DNA of 64,000 nt from Cyanobacteria bacterium SZAS-4 (GTDB lineage: Bacteria > Cyanobacteriota > Vampirovibrionia > Obscuribacterales > Obscuribacteraceae), in contig JAFEAT010000017.1 in NCBI GenBank assembly GCA_018266255.1, positions 1-64,000 of the forward strand. The letters run 5' to 3'. The notes beneath the pieces are model-generated. The model was given only the letters and a program-made list of their open reading frames with translations. It was not told the DNA's origin and made no database searches. Shown here one piece after another: positions 1 to 8,755 of this stretch. Each line of letters opens with the position of its first letter. Position 1 is the first letter of the stretch. The translations under genes were made by a program, and so were the position numbers.

Positions 1-761
1 GATCGATAGCACGCAATCGCCTCATCGATGTTTCCATGTCGTTCGTAAAATTCTGCTAGTTTGTTCCAATCTTCGTGCATCACTTCGGCAACTGCTGCTG
101 GAACTATGATGCGAGCTTGTTTGAGACGCGCATAGACACCGAGCGCAGGGGTGATTTGATCTCGATCTAAATAGATATGGGCGAGAGTTTTCAATTTTTC
201 AGCGACGCCATGACCGAAAAATTCTGGTCTTGTTTCGAGGTTATTCCATTTATAGCTCAATCCCTTTTCGTAGGCTGCATCATGTTCTTCGAAAAGTGAA
301 TGTTCGAAATAGATCCGCGCGAGGTCAAAATACAACTCGCCAATCGGAGGAAAGTCAGGATCGATGGTCGCTTCTATTCTCGCAATTGCGTCGCGCAAAA
401 TTTTGACTGCTGTGTCGAGAGATTTTCGGTGAATGTCATGCGCTTTGCTCATGTCTTCATGAAACTGCCGCATCTCACCCCACGCTGGTCCAAGCCAGTA
501 CCCATAGCTCTGTGATCCTCCGTTGCGCAAGCCGTCGTCTGCCGTCAACTTCTCGAGCTTGGCGAGCGCGCTTCGCTCGATTCTTTCAGTTTCTTTTGAC
601 CAGCCGATATGGATGTATTCGAATCTTCCTGGTTCGACTGTTTTGTAGTAAAGCAATGCAGGTGTGCGGCGACCATTTAATTCACCGTGCCAAATTGAAT
701 TTATAGAGTCAGTAAATAACTGCGATCTGCGAATGTCTTCTTCTGTTTCGATCAATATCAT
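1..761 (-). CDS. Partial helical-repeat (TPR-like) protein, 3' end off the window
   Basis: An uninterrupted minus-strand frame runs from an ATG at 761 to the left edge, giving 253 codons with no stop; the C-terminus lies outside the window. The start is backed by a GGAGG about ten bases upstream. The later part alternates short amphipathic helices with phrases such as GELYFDLARIYFEHS, EKLKTLAHIYLDRD and DWNKLAEFYERHGN, which look like tetratricopeptide units. The N-terminal part has no motif I recognise. The ATG overlaps the stop of the small frame upstream (ATGA), suggesting translational coupling. A scaffold or protein-interaction role is a guess from the repeats only. Confidence 0.75.
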   Translation of the reverse strand, partial: MILIETEEDIRRSQLFTDSINSIWHGELNGRRTPALLYYKTVEPGRFEYIHIGWSKETERIERSALAKLEKLTADDGLRNGGSQSYGYWLGPAWGEMRQFHEDMSKAHDIHRKSLDTAVKILRDAIARIEATIDPDFPPIGELYFDLARIYFEHSLFEEHDAAYEKGLSYKWNNLETRPEFFGHGVAEKLKTLAHIYLDRDQITPALGVYARLKQARIIVPAAVAEVMHEDWNKLAEFYERHGNIDEAIACYR

Positions 762-994
762 TGGATGGTTTCCTCCAACTGGTTAAGCCAAGTATATGGA
801 TTGCCACCGCTGTGTAAGGCGAGTCCTAATACTCTCTTTAGTAATTTTGGAGTGTCATCCACAGGCGCCACGCGAGCGTTGCGTACGCGTGATAACCTGT
901 TGCGAAAATGCACGTGGAGTCTGCTGCGCAAATTAGTCAGGTGGCAAAATAATGTTTTAAAAGATCCTGGTCTCGGTTCTGTCCTTAACTGCAA
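758..994 (-). CDS. Small hypothetical protein upstream of and overlapping the TPR-like gene
   Basis: This is a 78-codon minus-strand frame whose stop (TGA) overlaps the next gene's ATG by four bases. The C-terminal half (phrases DDTPKLLKRVLGLALHSGG and NPYTWLNQLEETI) has ordinary coding character. The N-terminal half does not, so the true start may be an internal GTG near residue 28. No family recognised. The ATGA overlap is the main reason to believe in it; it could also be the decayed end of a larger gene. Confidence 0.35.
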   Translation of the reverse strand: MQLRTEPRPGSFKTLFCHLTNLRSRLHVHFRNRLSRVRNARVAPVDDTPKLLKRVLGLALHSGGNPYTWLNQLEETIQ

Positions 995-1117
995 TCACAG
1001 CAATTAGTGCCGATGCGGTTAATAAGCCCGTTGTTAAAGTGAAGCAACCGCCACCACCAGATTACTTTCCTGTGCGCTTCAAAGATGCTGAAGGCAAGTC
1101 AATTGAAAGCCACTTGC

Positions 1118-1657
1118 TCAGTAAGGACCTGTTGCTCTGCCGTGTGCGGATGGTGGGTCAACGCAAGGGTTTTGCATCAGTCCGTTCTTGCCGACTGTCC
1201 AATTTGGGTTGACGTTTCCTGCTTCGATGGTCAGAGGAGTCATGTCATAAGTGGTGACATTCGCCACTTGTTGCGGGCGCGTTTCGTATGCATTCACTCC
1301 AGGCATCAGCAGTGTTCCGTCTTGCGATTGAATCGCCAGACCTGTGGGGGCGGTGGGAACTTGTTGATACACAGGTGCTGAGACCTGCTGATAGACCGGA
1401 GTGATGCTTTGTGGCTGAACTGCAGGTTCGTTGATGGGTGTCAACGATGCAGTCTGCGGTGGCGGTGGATACAAACTTGGCAGTGGCTTGACTGGTGCTT
1501 TGGCTGTAGTGGACTCTGTTTTTGCAGATGCCGTGGCTGATTGCGGATGCACCATGGTGGTGACACAGGCGGCGATGCCAACTCCGATTCCGATCATCAC
1601 TCCTACAAATAAGATCGCAAAGCCTTTCTTGCTCGATTTCTCGGCACTCATATTCAT
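1118..1657 (-). CDS. Membrane-anchored Pro/Gln-rich hypothetical protein
   Basis: About 179 residues starting MNMSAEKSSKKG. A single membrane segment (about residues 12-33, FAILFVGVMIGIGVGIAA) follows a lysine-rich cytoplasmic start. The rest is a low-complexity extracytoplasmic region rich in Pro, Thr, Ala and Gln with duplicated PVYQQV phrases. No catalytic motif is visible. The start at 1657 is chosen because the 11 residues further upstream look non-native; ribosome-binding signals are weak. The arrangement fits an anchored linker or envelope protein, but the family is unrecognised. Confidence 0.7.
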   Translation of the reverse strand: MNMSAEKSSKKGFAILFVGVMIGIGVGIAACVTTMVHPQSATASAKTESTTAKAPVKPLPSLYPPPPQTASLTPINEPAVQPQSITPVYQQVSAPVYQQVPTAPTGLAIQSQDGTLLMPGVNAYETRPQQVANVTTYDMTPLTIEAGNVNPNWTVGKNGLMQNPCVDPPSAHGRATGPY

Positions 1658-1819
1658 AACCCGGTTTAGCTGAAGTGGGCGAAGAGACAAAAATTAAAAT
1701 ACTCTTCATACTGTGCGATGGCTAGTGCCTTTCGCGCTCTTACGTGCGTAATTTCCCCACTGCAAACCCAAGAAAACCTGCGATTTAAGCAAAACGGTTA
1801 TGTCGTAGTTATCTCACCG

Positions 1820-2863
1820 TCATCTTGATGCGCTTGCGATTTTGAATTCGAAAGTGCCTTTACCGGTAAGTTCAGTTTTGGCACCCGTTCCGCGAAGCCA
1901 TTGGAAAGCAGCTTTGTCGTGTTTGAGGTAAGCGTCTAAGAACTTCGTCGATACGTCTGCAACTATCGCTTGTTGATTGGCATCGTCGTGCCCTGGGGCT
2001 AGGCGCTGGCGTCCGGCGCCGAACACCATGTGGTCTGCACCATCTAAGATGACCAGATATTGGTCGCTTTTGCTGATGTGGTCGTAAGCGATTCTTCGAT
2101 CTTCCGCTGTCGTGTCGCTGACTGGAGAGACGTCTTTGGTGCCTGTGAAGTGCATTCCTGGTATTTTGATATCACCGTAGGCGGCATCGAGATCTGATCC
2201 TTTCTTCGCTGCTGTCGGACTTAAGTAGATTGCCGCTTTGATGCGTGGATCGCCACTTGCTACTTTCTTTCCCGTCGGAGTGACAAACGTTTGTCCGCTC
2301 GCTGTGAGAGCTGTCCAGGAGCCGTAGGAGTGCCCGGCAATTGCAATTGAATTGAGGTCCATCTTGCCTGCCAACACGCCGTGACCTTTATCGAGTTCTG
2401 CCAATTTATCGATGACAAAATGGACGTCCTGAGCACGATTGACGGCGTGCGTTGGATCTTTGACTTGCTGTCTAAATTTCGGAATCAGAGTTGCTCTGTT
2501 CATCATTCCGCCGGCAGCAATAGACGGTTTCCAAAAAGACTCATCGCTACCTGGGTGTTGTATGAATACTCCGATGTATCCATGGTCGGCCCAGTAGTTT
2601 CCGAGGTAAGGTGCAGCTTCCCGGGAACCACCTAATCCGTGAGAGAAAATCACAACCGGAAGTGGGTGATCGACTTGCTTTGGCAAGTAGATCTTGACCG
2701 GCATAGCTCGATCTCTCGCGGAGTCGGACCAATCTTCATAGACTGTTTGAGGTGTCTGGACAGGCGCAGCCGAGACCGCTGAAACGGTGGAGTGTAGTGA
2801 ATTTGCACCACATAGAATCGCGGTTAATAAGCTCATGGCAAATAGGGAAATTTTGTTTTTCAT
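1820..2863 (-). CDS. Secreted alpha/beta hydrolase (PAF-acetylhydrolase/chlorophyllase-like)
   Basis: 347 residues with a signal peptide of about 30 residues. The alpha/beta-hydrolase landmarks are present: the oxyanion-region phrase FSHGLGGSREAAPYLG, the nucleophile elbow IAGHSYGSW (Ser in G-H-S-Y-G), and a late LDGADHMVFG supplying the likely catalytic His. Families with this layout include dienelactone-hydrolase-like and PAF-acetylhydrolase/chlorophyllase-like esterases. The substrate cannot be read from sequence. It is transcribed alone; the 183-bp gap upstream is shared with a divergent secreted-protein gene. Confidence 0.85.
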   Translation of the reverse strand: MKNKISLFAMSLLTAILCGANSLHSTVSAVSAAPVQTPQTVYEDWSDSARDRAMPVKIYLPKQVDHPLPVVIFSHGLGGSREAAPYLGNYWADHGYIGVFIQHPGSDESFWKPSIAAGGMMNRATLIPKFRQQVKDPTHAVNRAQDVHFVIDKLAELDKGHGVLAGKMDLNSIAIAGHSYGSWTALTASGQTFVTPTGKKVASGDPRIKAAIYLSPTAAKKGSDLDAAYGDIKIPGMHFTGTKDVSPVSDTTAEDRRIAYDHISKSDQYLVILDGADHMVFGAGRQRLAPGHDDANQQAIVADVSTKFLDAYLKHDKAAFQWLRGTGAKTELTGKGTFEFKIASASR

Positions 2864-3046
2864 ATGCGCCTCTTCAATTACCTAATTTCTACTACGTATT
2901 TGGAGAGCAAAAAGTTCACTCGATTTAGATTATTTTTTCAATTTCTCAAATTCTCTCGCTCAATTCCTGAACTTGTCGTGGTTTCATCGATTTTGTCGAC
3001 ATAGTAAGATTAGTCCTGACGTTCCATTTTATAGAAAGAGGACAAG

Positions 3047-3625
3047 ATGAAAGTCACGAAGCACACGCTGCTGTTGGGAATCACCAGTCTGTTCGCTATC
3101 ACTCAATCAATCGCTGCTGATTCAGTATTAGTCACACCAGGAGTTGGTATGGGAGTGACGAAACTTGGCATGACTCAGAAAAAACTGAAGCAAGTGGCCG
3201 GCAATTTTGATGCTTCCTATGTGCTTCCGTCCGGCATAAAAGTCGATCGAGCCGACTGGAAAGACAAGGGACTGACTACAGTCATGCTGAAAGTTTTCTA
3301 CGATAGAGATGGAAAGGCTATTCAAATTGCCACTGCCGCCTCGACTGCTGTCACTGCCGATGGTATCAACAAGAAATCGAGTGTCGATGAAATCGGGTAT
3401 AAGCGCAACAAACTCAAACTGACTGAGTATCGGGCAAAGAATGGACGCGTGGACTATTACGACGACATTGCGAAGGGCATCGCCTATGAATATCGGCGAC
3501 TTGATGAGGATTTGGCGCGCAAGCTGTACGCAATCATCGTGCACAAGCCCGGTGTGCCTGTGTTGGCCGACGCTGACGAAAGACCGCTCAAACCTACACA
3601 GCCTGTGGCTCAGGCGACGAAATAA
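3047..3625 (+). CDS. Secreted hypothetical protein
   Basis: 192 residues with a clear signal peptide (MKVTKHTLLLGITSLFAITQSIAA) and a good ribosome site (AGAGGAC) just before the ATG. The mature part begins with a G-V-G-M-G-V-T-K-L-G-M-T-type segment, as in periplasmic proteins that start with a short strand-turn motif. It then continues with alternating strands and charged residues and ends in a Pro/Ala tail. No known catalytic motif. It ends about 90 bp before a convergent helicase gene, with a hairpin between them. Confidence 0.8.
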   Translation: MKVTKHTLLLGITSLFAITQSIAADSVLVTPGVGMGVTKLGMTQKKLKQVAGNFDASYVLPSGIKVDRADWKDKGLTTVMLKVFYDRDGKAIQIATAASTAVTADGINKKSSVDEIGYKRNKLKLTEYRAKNGRVDYYDDIAKGIAYEYRRLDEDLARKLYAIIVHKPGVPVLADADERPLKPTQPVAQATK

Positions 3626-3658
3626 GAAGCCTCGGTCCACGATGACTGGGAGTCGAAA

Positions 3659-3686
3659 GGGCAACTTGTCCGTAGACAAATTGCCC
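3659..3686. terminator. Hairpin between convergent genes, probable bidirectional terminator
   Basis: Inverted repeat with 12-base arms GGGCAACTTGTC and GACAAATTGCCC, a CGTA loop and one mismatch. It sits between the ends of the secreted-protein gene (+) and the helicase gene (-). The T-run is short on both strands, so the call rests on stem strength and location. Confidence 0.5.
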
Positions 3687-3715
3687 CATGTTCAATGCCG
3701 TTGTTTGAGGATCAG

Positions 3716-4930
3716 TTAGCGGCTTGCCGACGACGTTCTGCGTCTCGAGAAGCGTCTTGAGGCGCCATTACCGTTTCGTGGACGTGAGCGTCTATGATCT
3801 GATGGATGGTCGTTCTTTTGTTGCGGAGCATTTGGATCGAGCGGTCGTCCCGTAACCTTTTCGATGTCTCTCATAAGGTGACGTTGGTCGGCACAAACGA
3901 ACGAAAGGGCTACACCCGACCGTCCTGCTCTTCCGGTTCTTCCGATGCGATGCACATAGTCAGCTGCAGACATTGGGAGGTCATAGTTGACCACGTGACT
4001 GATTGCTGGAATGTCGAGTCCGCGAGCGGCGATGTCGGTAGCGACAAGCACAGAGAATCTTCCTTCGCGATAACGCGCCAATGTCTTTTCGCGTTGGCTC
4101 TGTGAGATATCGCCATGAATTTCCTCGGCTGTGATATCTGATGTGCACAGTCTCTTACGGATCTTGGAGGCTTTGCGTCGCGTTTTTGTGAACACCAAGA
4201 CTGAATGCATTTCCGGTTCATCTTTGATCAACTGAACGAGAAGCGCGTCTTTACCAGCTTCATCGATGTGGTAGATGCGTTGTTCGATCGAGCTTGGTTC
4301 GACCTGGCTCGTGTTGACTTGCACTGTGACTGGGTTCTTGAGGAACTCTGAAGCAATGCGTTCTACAGTTTTGCTGATAGTGGCAGAGAACATCAAGGTC
4401 TGACGGCGACCTTCCATTTCATCCACAATTTGACGTACCTGAGGCAGGAAGCCCATATCGAGCATACGATCTGCTTCGTCGAGAACTAACATGTTGACGT
4501 TTGATAGGTCGGCGTTTCCACGTTCGATGTGGTCGAACAAACGTCCGGGAGTGGCGACGATAACGTCGACTCCGCGTCTCATCAAGCGAGTCTGTTTCTC
4601 GTAACCCGTGCCACCATATACAACGACAGTTCTCATTCCAGAATTGTTCGAGAAGCGCTCAAACTGGCTTTGTACTTGCAATGCTAGTTCTCTTGTAGGA
4701 ACGAGCACAAGGCAACGCGGTTTTCTTTCAGAAGTACCTTTGAGGTTTTGAATAATAGGCAGAGCATAGGCAGCCGTCTTGCCAGAGCCGGTTTCGGCTG
4801 AAGCCATAATGTCGCGACCGGCTACGATCACGGGGATTGCCTTTTGTTGAATTTCGGTTGGCTCGACAAAATTCAGTTTTTCGAGCACGGCAGAGATTCG
4901 CTTGGTCAATCCAAGTTCGGTAAAGTTCAT
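3716..4930 (-). CDS. rhlE: DEAD-box RNA helicase, RhlE-like
   Basis: About 404 residues from the ATG at 4930, which is preceded by AAAGGAT. The full superfamily-2 DEAD-box set is visible in order: Q-motif (EPTEIQQKAIP), Walker A-like ASAETGSGKT, PTRELA, TPGRL, DEAD in VLDEADRML, SAT in MFSATIS, and HRIGRTGRAGR near the end of the second RecA domain. A short basic tail (SRPRNGNGASRRFSRRR) follows, as in RhlE/cold-shock helicases. It unwinds RNA duplexes with ATP, typically in ribosome assembly or mRNA turnover. The symbol is a best guess within the DEAD-box group. Confidence 0.92.
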   Translation of the reverse strand: MNFTELGLTKRISAVLEKLNFVEPTEIQQKAIPVIVAGRDIMASAETGSGKTAAYALPIIQNLKGTSERKPRCLVLVPTRELALQVQSQFERFSNNSGMRTVVVYGGTGYEKQTRLMRRGVDVIVATPGRLFDHIERGNADLSNVNMLVLDEADRMLDMGFLPQVRQIVDEMEGRRQTLMFSATISKTVERIASEFLKNPVTVQVNTSQVEPSSIEQRIYHIDEAGKDALLVQLIKDEPEMHSVLVFTKTRRKASKIRKRLCTSDITAEEIHGDISQSQREKTLARYREGRFSVLVATDIAARGLDIPAISHVVNYDLPMSAADYVHRIGRTGRAGRSGVALSFVCADQRHLMRDIEKVTGRPLDPNAPQQKNDHPSDHRRSRPRNGNGASRRFSRRRTSSASR

Positions 4931-5213
4931 TTTGTATCCTTTATAGAGGCGGAACGAATGTCCGCTCAAACAACAGCAGATTCCCTAAAAAGCGACGGGG
5001 ACTCAATCTGTTGTTTCCAAAAGGTGAAACCCACAATCCACGATGCGAACGCTACAAGTAAGCATCGGACTCATCAGAGGCCCGGAAGTATGTCAGGGTT
5101 GGTGTGATGATGTCAAAGCTTGTGCCGGCTGACGCTTCATAATCGGTGATGAATAATCGATAATCAAAAGTCTGGAGAACTTTTCTGGAGTTGCCTTTGC
5201 AGAAATTCAGATT

Positions 5214-5312
5214 TTATCGGGCACCACTGGTGATACTGATGATATGGAACACTATTACGACAAGAATTGCTCGGATAGCCACTGTTACTGCAGCGATGAG
5301 CGTGATGTACAT
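5214..5312 (-). CDS. Possible 32-residue hydrophobic peptide
   Basis: A short minus-strand frame from ATG 5312 to TAA 5214 encodes a mostly hydrophobic peptide (MYITLIAAVTVAIRAILVVI then VFHIISITSGAR), enough for one membrane pass. There is no convincing ribosome site. It lies in the otherwise gene-free stretch 4931-5500. It could be a small membrane protein or chance. The rest of that stretch shows nothing else I can support. Confidence 0.22.
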   Translation of the reverse strand: MYITLIAAVTVAIRAILVVIVFHIISITSGAR

Positions 5313-5500
5313 GGCTTGAGCTGCCTATGGTTTTCAAGAGATTTGGGTATTTTCGGCAATAATTATTAAGTAACGCTAAAGGAATGCCAGTAAATTGATA
5401 GTTGCTGGCATTATAGTTGCCAACAGCCGGACCTGATGGTCGGCAGGCGTTCGGAATTCCGACTTACCACTTTTACAAGCACAGGCGGCGAAAATCGCTC

Positions 5501-5722
5501 ATGGCAAACAAACTTTTACCCGCGAAAGAAGATCTCATGCAAGAGCTGAAAGAGATGGAAGATCGTCTCTCATGCAAACAGAGCGTGATGCGGAATGTTC
5601 CTGTTAGAACTCCGAAGAGATTTCCTCGTTTCACAATCAGCACTGAAATGTCGTTGAGCAGTATTCTTGGCGAGATTTCTGCAAAAGAAGACAAAGTCAC
5701 CTTTGACGCTGAGTCTAACTAA
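5501..5722 (+). CDS. Small hypothetical protein
   Basis: 73 residues from an ATG at 5501 (MANKLLPAKEDLMQELKEME). The N-terminal third is a charged amphipathic helix; the remainder is basic then acidic, ending DKVTFDAESN. No family recognised, no signal peptide and no membrane segment. The frame could extend upstream to 5417, but that segment lacks coding character. A perfect 8-bp hairpin lies 25 bases after the stop, which supports a real transcript end here. Confidence 0.5.
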   Translation: MANKLLPAKEDLMQELKEMEDRLSCKQSVMRNVPVRTPKRFPRFTISTEMSLSSILGEISAKEDKVTFDAESN

Positions 5723-5747
5723 ATCCGTGTAATTGAGTAGGTTGTGG

Positions 5748-5768
5748 AATCGCTCCTTTCGAGCGATT
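5748..5768 (+). terminator. Short perfect hairpin after the 73-aa gene
   Basis: Arms AATCGCTC and GAGCGATT with a CTTTC loop, 25 bases downstream of the stop at 5722. No strong T-run follows, so termination is a moderate inference. Confidence 0.4.
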
Positions 5769-5943
5769 AGTTCGTATATAGTCGATTGGCTACGAGTCGA
5801 TATCTTAGCCGTGCCTGTGTGATATCTTATCTGTTCAGTTGAACTGTAGAGTTGGCAATGTTTTTGACGCTCAAGACGAGCAACATTGTCAGGTCTATTT
5901 TGTTGTTTTGCGTACACTGAAATTTTTCAAGCAGGAAAGAGAA

Positions 5944-7305
5944 ATGAGCCAAACTTTAGCCCAGAAAGACGTGCAGGTGCTGACTGAAGCGGATGCCTAT
6001 CAAATCGGATTGGAAGCTTACATGTTCTGCTATCCGCTGGTTACTATGCACATCACCTATAGCCAGTGCACAAATTTAGAACCTGGGAAGAAACCAGGCT
6101 TTGGGCCGGCCAACGCGTTTTCTCACATTCGTGCATATCCTGATGCTAATTTCAAAGCGGTTGTTCGTCCAAACTTCGACACTCTTTACTCTTCGGCTTG
6201 GCTTGACCTGAGTAACGAACCGATAGTTCTTTCAATTCCGGATTCGAACAATCGTTATTACCTCATGCCCATGCTCGACATGTGGTCTGATGTCTTTGCA
6301 TCGCCTGGTTGGCGAACCAGTGGTACAGGAGCGCAAGAGTGGGCGATAGTGCCACCAAATTGGAGTGGCAAATTACCGGATGGTGTTGCACGCATCAACG
6401 CTCCAACTCCGCTTGTTTGGTTGATTGGCAGAACAAAGACTGACGGTCCAAGCGATTTTGACGCTGTGCATAAATTTCAAGATGGTTTGTCATTAACACC
6501 TCTGTCTCAATACAAAAACTCAACCGCTACTGCCGTCAAGCAAAAGATTGATTCAAGCATCGATATGACCACACCTCCTCTAGATCAAGTCAATGGGATG
6601 TCGGCCGCCGCTTATTTTGGATTGGCTTCAGAGCTGATGCAGAAGCACGCTCCTCACATCACAGATTGGTCGATGCTCGCCAGAATGAAACGCATTGGTT
6701 TGGAGCCAAATCAAAAATTTGATCTTTCAAAATTGGATGCGAAAAATCAGCAGGCCGTGGAAAAAGGCGCAGCAGACGCGTTAAAGCTGATGGTCAGCAA
6801 ACTGCAGACACTCGGTCGTCCTGTTAATGGTTGGAATATGAACACCGACAGCATGGGTGTATACGGCAACTTCTATATCAAGCGAGCAATTGTCGCTATG
6901 GTTGGATTGGGTGCAAATCAGCCCGAAGACGCTGTTTATCCGCTCAATATCGTCGATTCTGACGGTAACCCATTGAACGGTGAAAACAAGTACGTTCTTC
7001 ATTTTGAAAAAGCAGACCTGCCACCAGTTTATGCTTTTTGGTCGGTGACCATGTACGACAAAGATGGCTTCCAGGCAGCAAATTCGCTGAATCGATTCGC
7101 TATTAGTTCGTGGATGAACTTGACCTACAACGCTGACGGTTCGCTAGATCTTTATTTGCAGAACGAAAACCCAGGAGCTGAAAAAGAGGCGAATTGGCTG
7201 CCAGCGCCCAAAACGCAACTTGGAGTGACAATGCGCTTATATGCTCCAAAGGATGTAGCATTGAACGGTTATTGGAACCCACCGGCAATTAGGAAAGTCA
7301 AATAA
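5944..7305 (+). CDS. DUF1254/DUF1214 domain protein
   Basis: 453 residues; the ATG at 5944 is preceded by GCAGGAAAGAGA. The N-terminal half carries the DUF1254 pattern (EAYMFCYPLVTMH, VRPNFDTLYSSAWLDLS, YYLMPMLDMWSDVFASPG). The C-terminal quarter carries the DUF1214 pattern (YVLHFEKADLPPVYAFWSVTMYD, with NRFAISS and ENPGAEKEANWLPAP). No signal peptide is evident, though many relatives are periplasmic. The family's biochemical role is not well defined and I assign none. A strong hairpin about 30 bases after the stop probably ends the transcript. Confidence 0.9.
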   Translation: MSQTLAQKDVQVLTEADAYQIGLEAYMFCYPLVTMHITYSQCTNLEPGKKPGFGPANAFSHIRAYPDANFKAVVRPNFDTLYSSAWLDLSNEPIVLSIPDSNNRYYLMPMLDMWSDVFASPGWRTSGTGAQEWAIVPPNWSGKLPDGVARINAPTPLVWLIGRTKTDGPSDFDAVHKFQDGLSLTPLSQYKNSTATAVKQKIDSSIDMTTPPLDQVNGMSAAAYFGLASELMQKHAPHITDWSMLARMKRIGLEPNQKFDLSKLDAKNQQAVEKGAADALKLMVSKLQTLGRPVNGWNMNTDSMGVYGNFYIKRAIVAMVGLGANQPEDAVYPLNIVDSDGNPLNGENKYVLHFEKADLPPVYAFWSVTMYDKDGFQAANSLNRFAISSWMNLTYNADGSLDLYLQNENPGAEKEANWLPAPKTQLGVTMRLYAPKDVALNGYWNPPAIRKVK

Positions 7306-7334
7306 GACTATTTGTTTTTGTACTCTTCGGATTA

Positions 7335-8171
7335 TTGGTGAGCATCAGTCTTTCGGCTGATGCTCGCCGTTTTGCATCTCAATCACCAGCCATTAGTGTG
7401 TGCCGAGATTTGGTTTATGCGCCTGAGCGAAAGTCTCTGAATAGGCTGGATGTCTATTCTCCACGGTCGGGGAATTTGCATCCGGTGTTGATCTTTTTAC
7501 ATGGTGGCAAGTTTAGCTTTGGCGATAAAATTTCCAGCGCATTCGACAAACCCGCTGCATTCACCTCCCGTGGGTTTGTTTTTGTCAGTGTCGACTACAG
7601 ACTTTCGCCCGCAGTGAAGTATCCAACTCACGTGCAGGATGTTGCTGAGTCAGTTTCCTGGGTGCACAAGAACATACAACGCTATGGCGGTGATCCGAAC
7701 CGGTTGTTTGTGATGGGACATTCAGCAGGCGCACAGCTTGCGGGATTGGTCGCGACAGACGAACAATTTCTTGCAAAACACGGCTTGGACTTGTCGTGTA
7801 TCAAAGGAGCGATCCTTCTCGATGGTGGCACGTATAACTTGGCTGCCACTGCAAAGTCATCTTCAAGGCATGACTTACTTATTTCGGTGTTCGGAAAGGA
7901 TCCAAGCATATGGTGGCAAGCTTCTCCGATCAAGCACATTGGAAAAAGCAAAAATATTCCGCCGTTTTTGATCGTGTACGTTCCGAACCGAGTTGATGCT
8001 GCGGCTCAATCGCTGGCATTTCACAATGCATTGCGCAGTGCAGGAATTCACTCAACGTTGATATCGACAAAGGGCAAAACACACGCAACGCTGAATGAAG
8101 ACATCGGCCTACCGCGAGATAAACCCACGGAAGCGATATTTGAATTCTTGGGCAAAACGTATCGAAATTGA
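7335..8171 (+). CDS. Alpha/beta hydrolase (BD-FAE/HSL-like esterase)
   Basis: 278 residues counted from a TTG at 7335. Esterase landmarks are RLDVYSPR, FLHGGKFSFGD (the HGG oxyanion motif), VDYRLSPAVKYP, the nucleophile elbow MGHSAGAQLAG (Ser in G-H-S-A-G), and a late His in GKTHATLNED. The start is uncertain. The same frame is open back to 7293 and reads as a signal peptide (LFVFVLFGLLVSISLSADA), but there is no ATG. An ATA at 7302 sits seven bases after AGGA and overlaps the stop of the upstream gene. A carboxylesterase role is likely; the substrate is unknown. Confidence 0.8.
   Translation: MVSISLSADARRFASQSPAISVCRDLVYAPERKSLNRLDVYSPRSGNLHPVLIFLHGGKFSFGDKISSAFDKPAAFTSRGFVFVSVDYRLSPAVKYPTHVQDVAESVSWVHKNIQRYGGDPNRLFVMGHSAGAQLAGLVATDEQFLAKHGLDLSCIKGAILLDGGTYNLAATAKSSSRHDLLISVFGKDPSIWWQASPIKHIGKSKNIPPFLIVYVPNRVDAAAQSLAFHNALRSAGIHSTLISTKGKTHATLNEDIGLPRDKPTEAIFEFLGKTYRN
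7337..7373 (+). terminator. Strong hairpin with T-run, overlapping the next gene's 5' end
   Basis: Arms GGTGAGCATCAG and CTGATGCTCGCC (12 bp with one G-T pair), loop TCTTTCGG, followed by GTTTTGC. It would terminate the DUF1254 transcript. It also lies inside the apparent signal-peptide region of the following hydrolase, so it may act as an attenuator between the two genes. Confidence 0.6.
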
Positions 8172-8195
8172 AGAAACTAAGACGGATGAGAAAAG

Positions 8196-8396
8196 CTAGC
8201 TTGCCATGCCTTCTTGTGGGTCGATGCACTCAAGAATCTCAGCATACTTTTTCACATCACGTGCGGCTCTGGTTGCCAGTTGGCGAGAAGCAATGTCGAG
8301 ACGACAGTGATTGTCTTCGAATTCACGCAACTTTGCATCGTAGGCAAATTCTAGAGCCTCTTGTATAACCGTTAATTGTTCAGGGGTTAAGTACAT
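8196..8396 (-). CDS. Small helical hypothetical protein
   Basis: 66 residues beginning MYLTPEQLTVIQEALEFAYD, with a strong AAGGAG six bases before the ATG. It is almost entirely charged amphipathic helix (RQLATRAARDVKKYAEILE), soluble, with one Cys near each end of the middle third. The family is unrecognised. It is convergent with the esterase gene, whose stop is 24 bp away. Confidence 0.65.
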   Translation of the reverse strand: MYLTPEQLTVIQEALEFAYDAKLREFEDNHCRLDIASRQLATRAARDVKKYAEILECIDPQEGMAS

Positions 8397-8608
8397 GTGG
8401 ACTCCTTCGTCGAGCTGTCTATGTTTCGAGAATACAAGGCGTGGCTGCGAAATATCTGCAGTCGAGAGTGCACCACATTAAATCCTTTGGAAGTATTAGT
8501 CATTATCGGAAACTCAGTCATGCTGTCACCATATTTGGTGTCGATAATATGTCTTGCGTATATCCAACCGCATATATTTCGATGCCATTTGTAGATATCT
8601 TCGAGCAA
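8387..8608 (-). CDS. Doubtful 73-codon frame upstream of the small helical protein
   Basis: A minus-strand frame starting at a TTG (8608) and overlapping the start of the next gene. It contains protein-like phrases (RFAELLEDIYKWHRNICGW just upstream and in frame, then YARHIIDTKYGDSMTEF), but has no ATG and no ribosome site. A plus-strand frame covers the same bases, so at most one is real. The segment 8609-8755 shows nothing else. Confidence 0.25.
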   Translation of the reverse strand: MLEDIYKWHRNICGWIYARHIIDTKYGDSMTEFPIMTNTSKGFNVVHSRLQIFRSHALYSRNIDSSTKESTCT

Positions 8609-8755
8609 CTCCGCAAAGCGATTGCATATGCGTCTCTGTTGAACGTTTATGGACTATCCATATTAAAAATGTGACGGATACCTCATTTCGACGTGTCTAA
8701 GTCTCGTATTGACCTGTCTCAATTTAAGTAGACATCGTTGCGCCGCTGAAGTTGC

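Noticed and set aside
8441..8674. A 77-codon plus-strand frame in the gap before the zincin gene
   Set aside because: It competes with a minus-strand frame over the same bases and has neither a ribosome site nor a recognisable motif; neither can be preferred with confidence.
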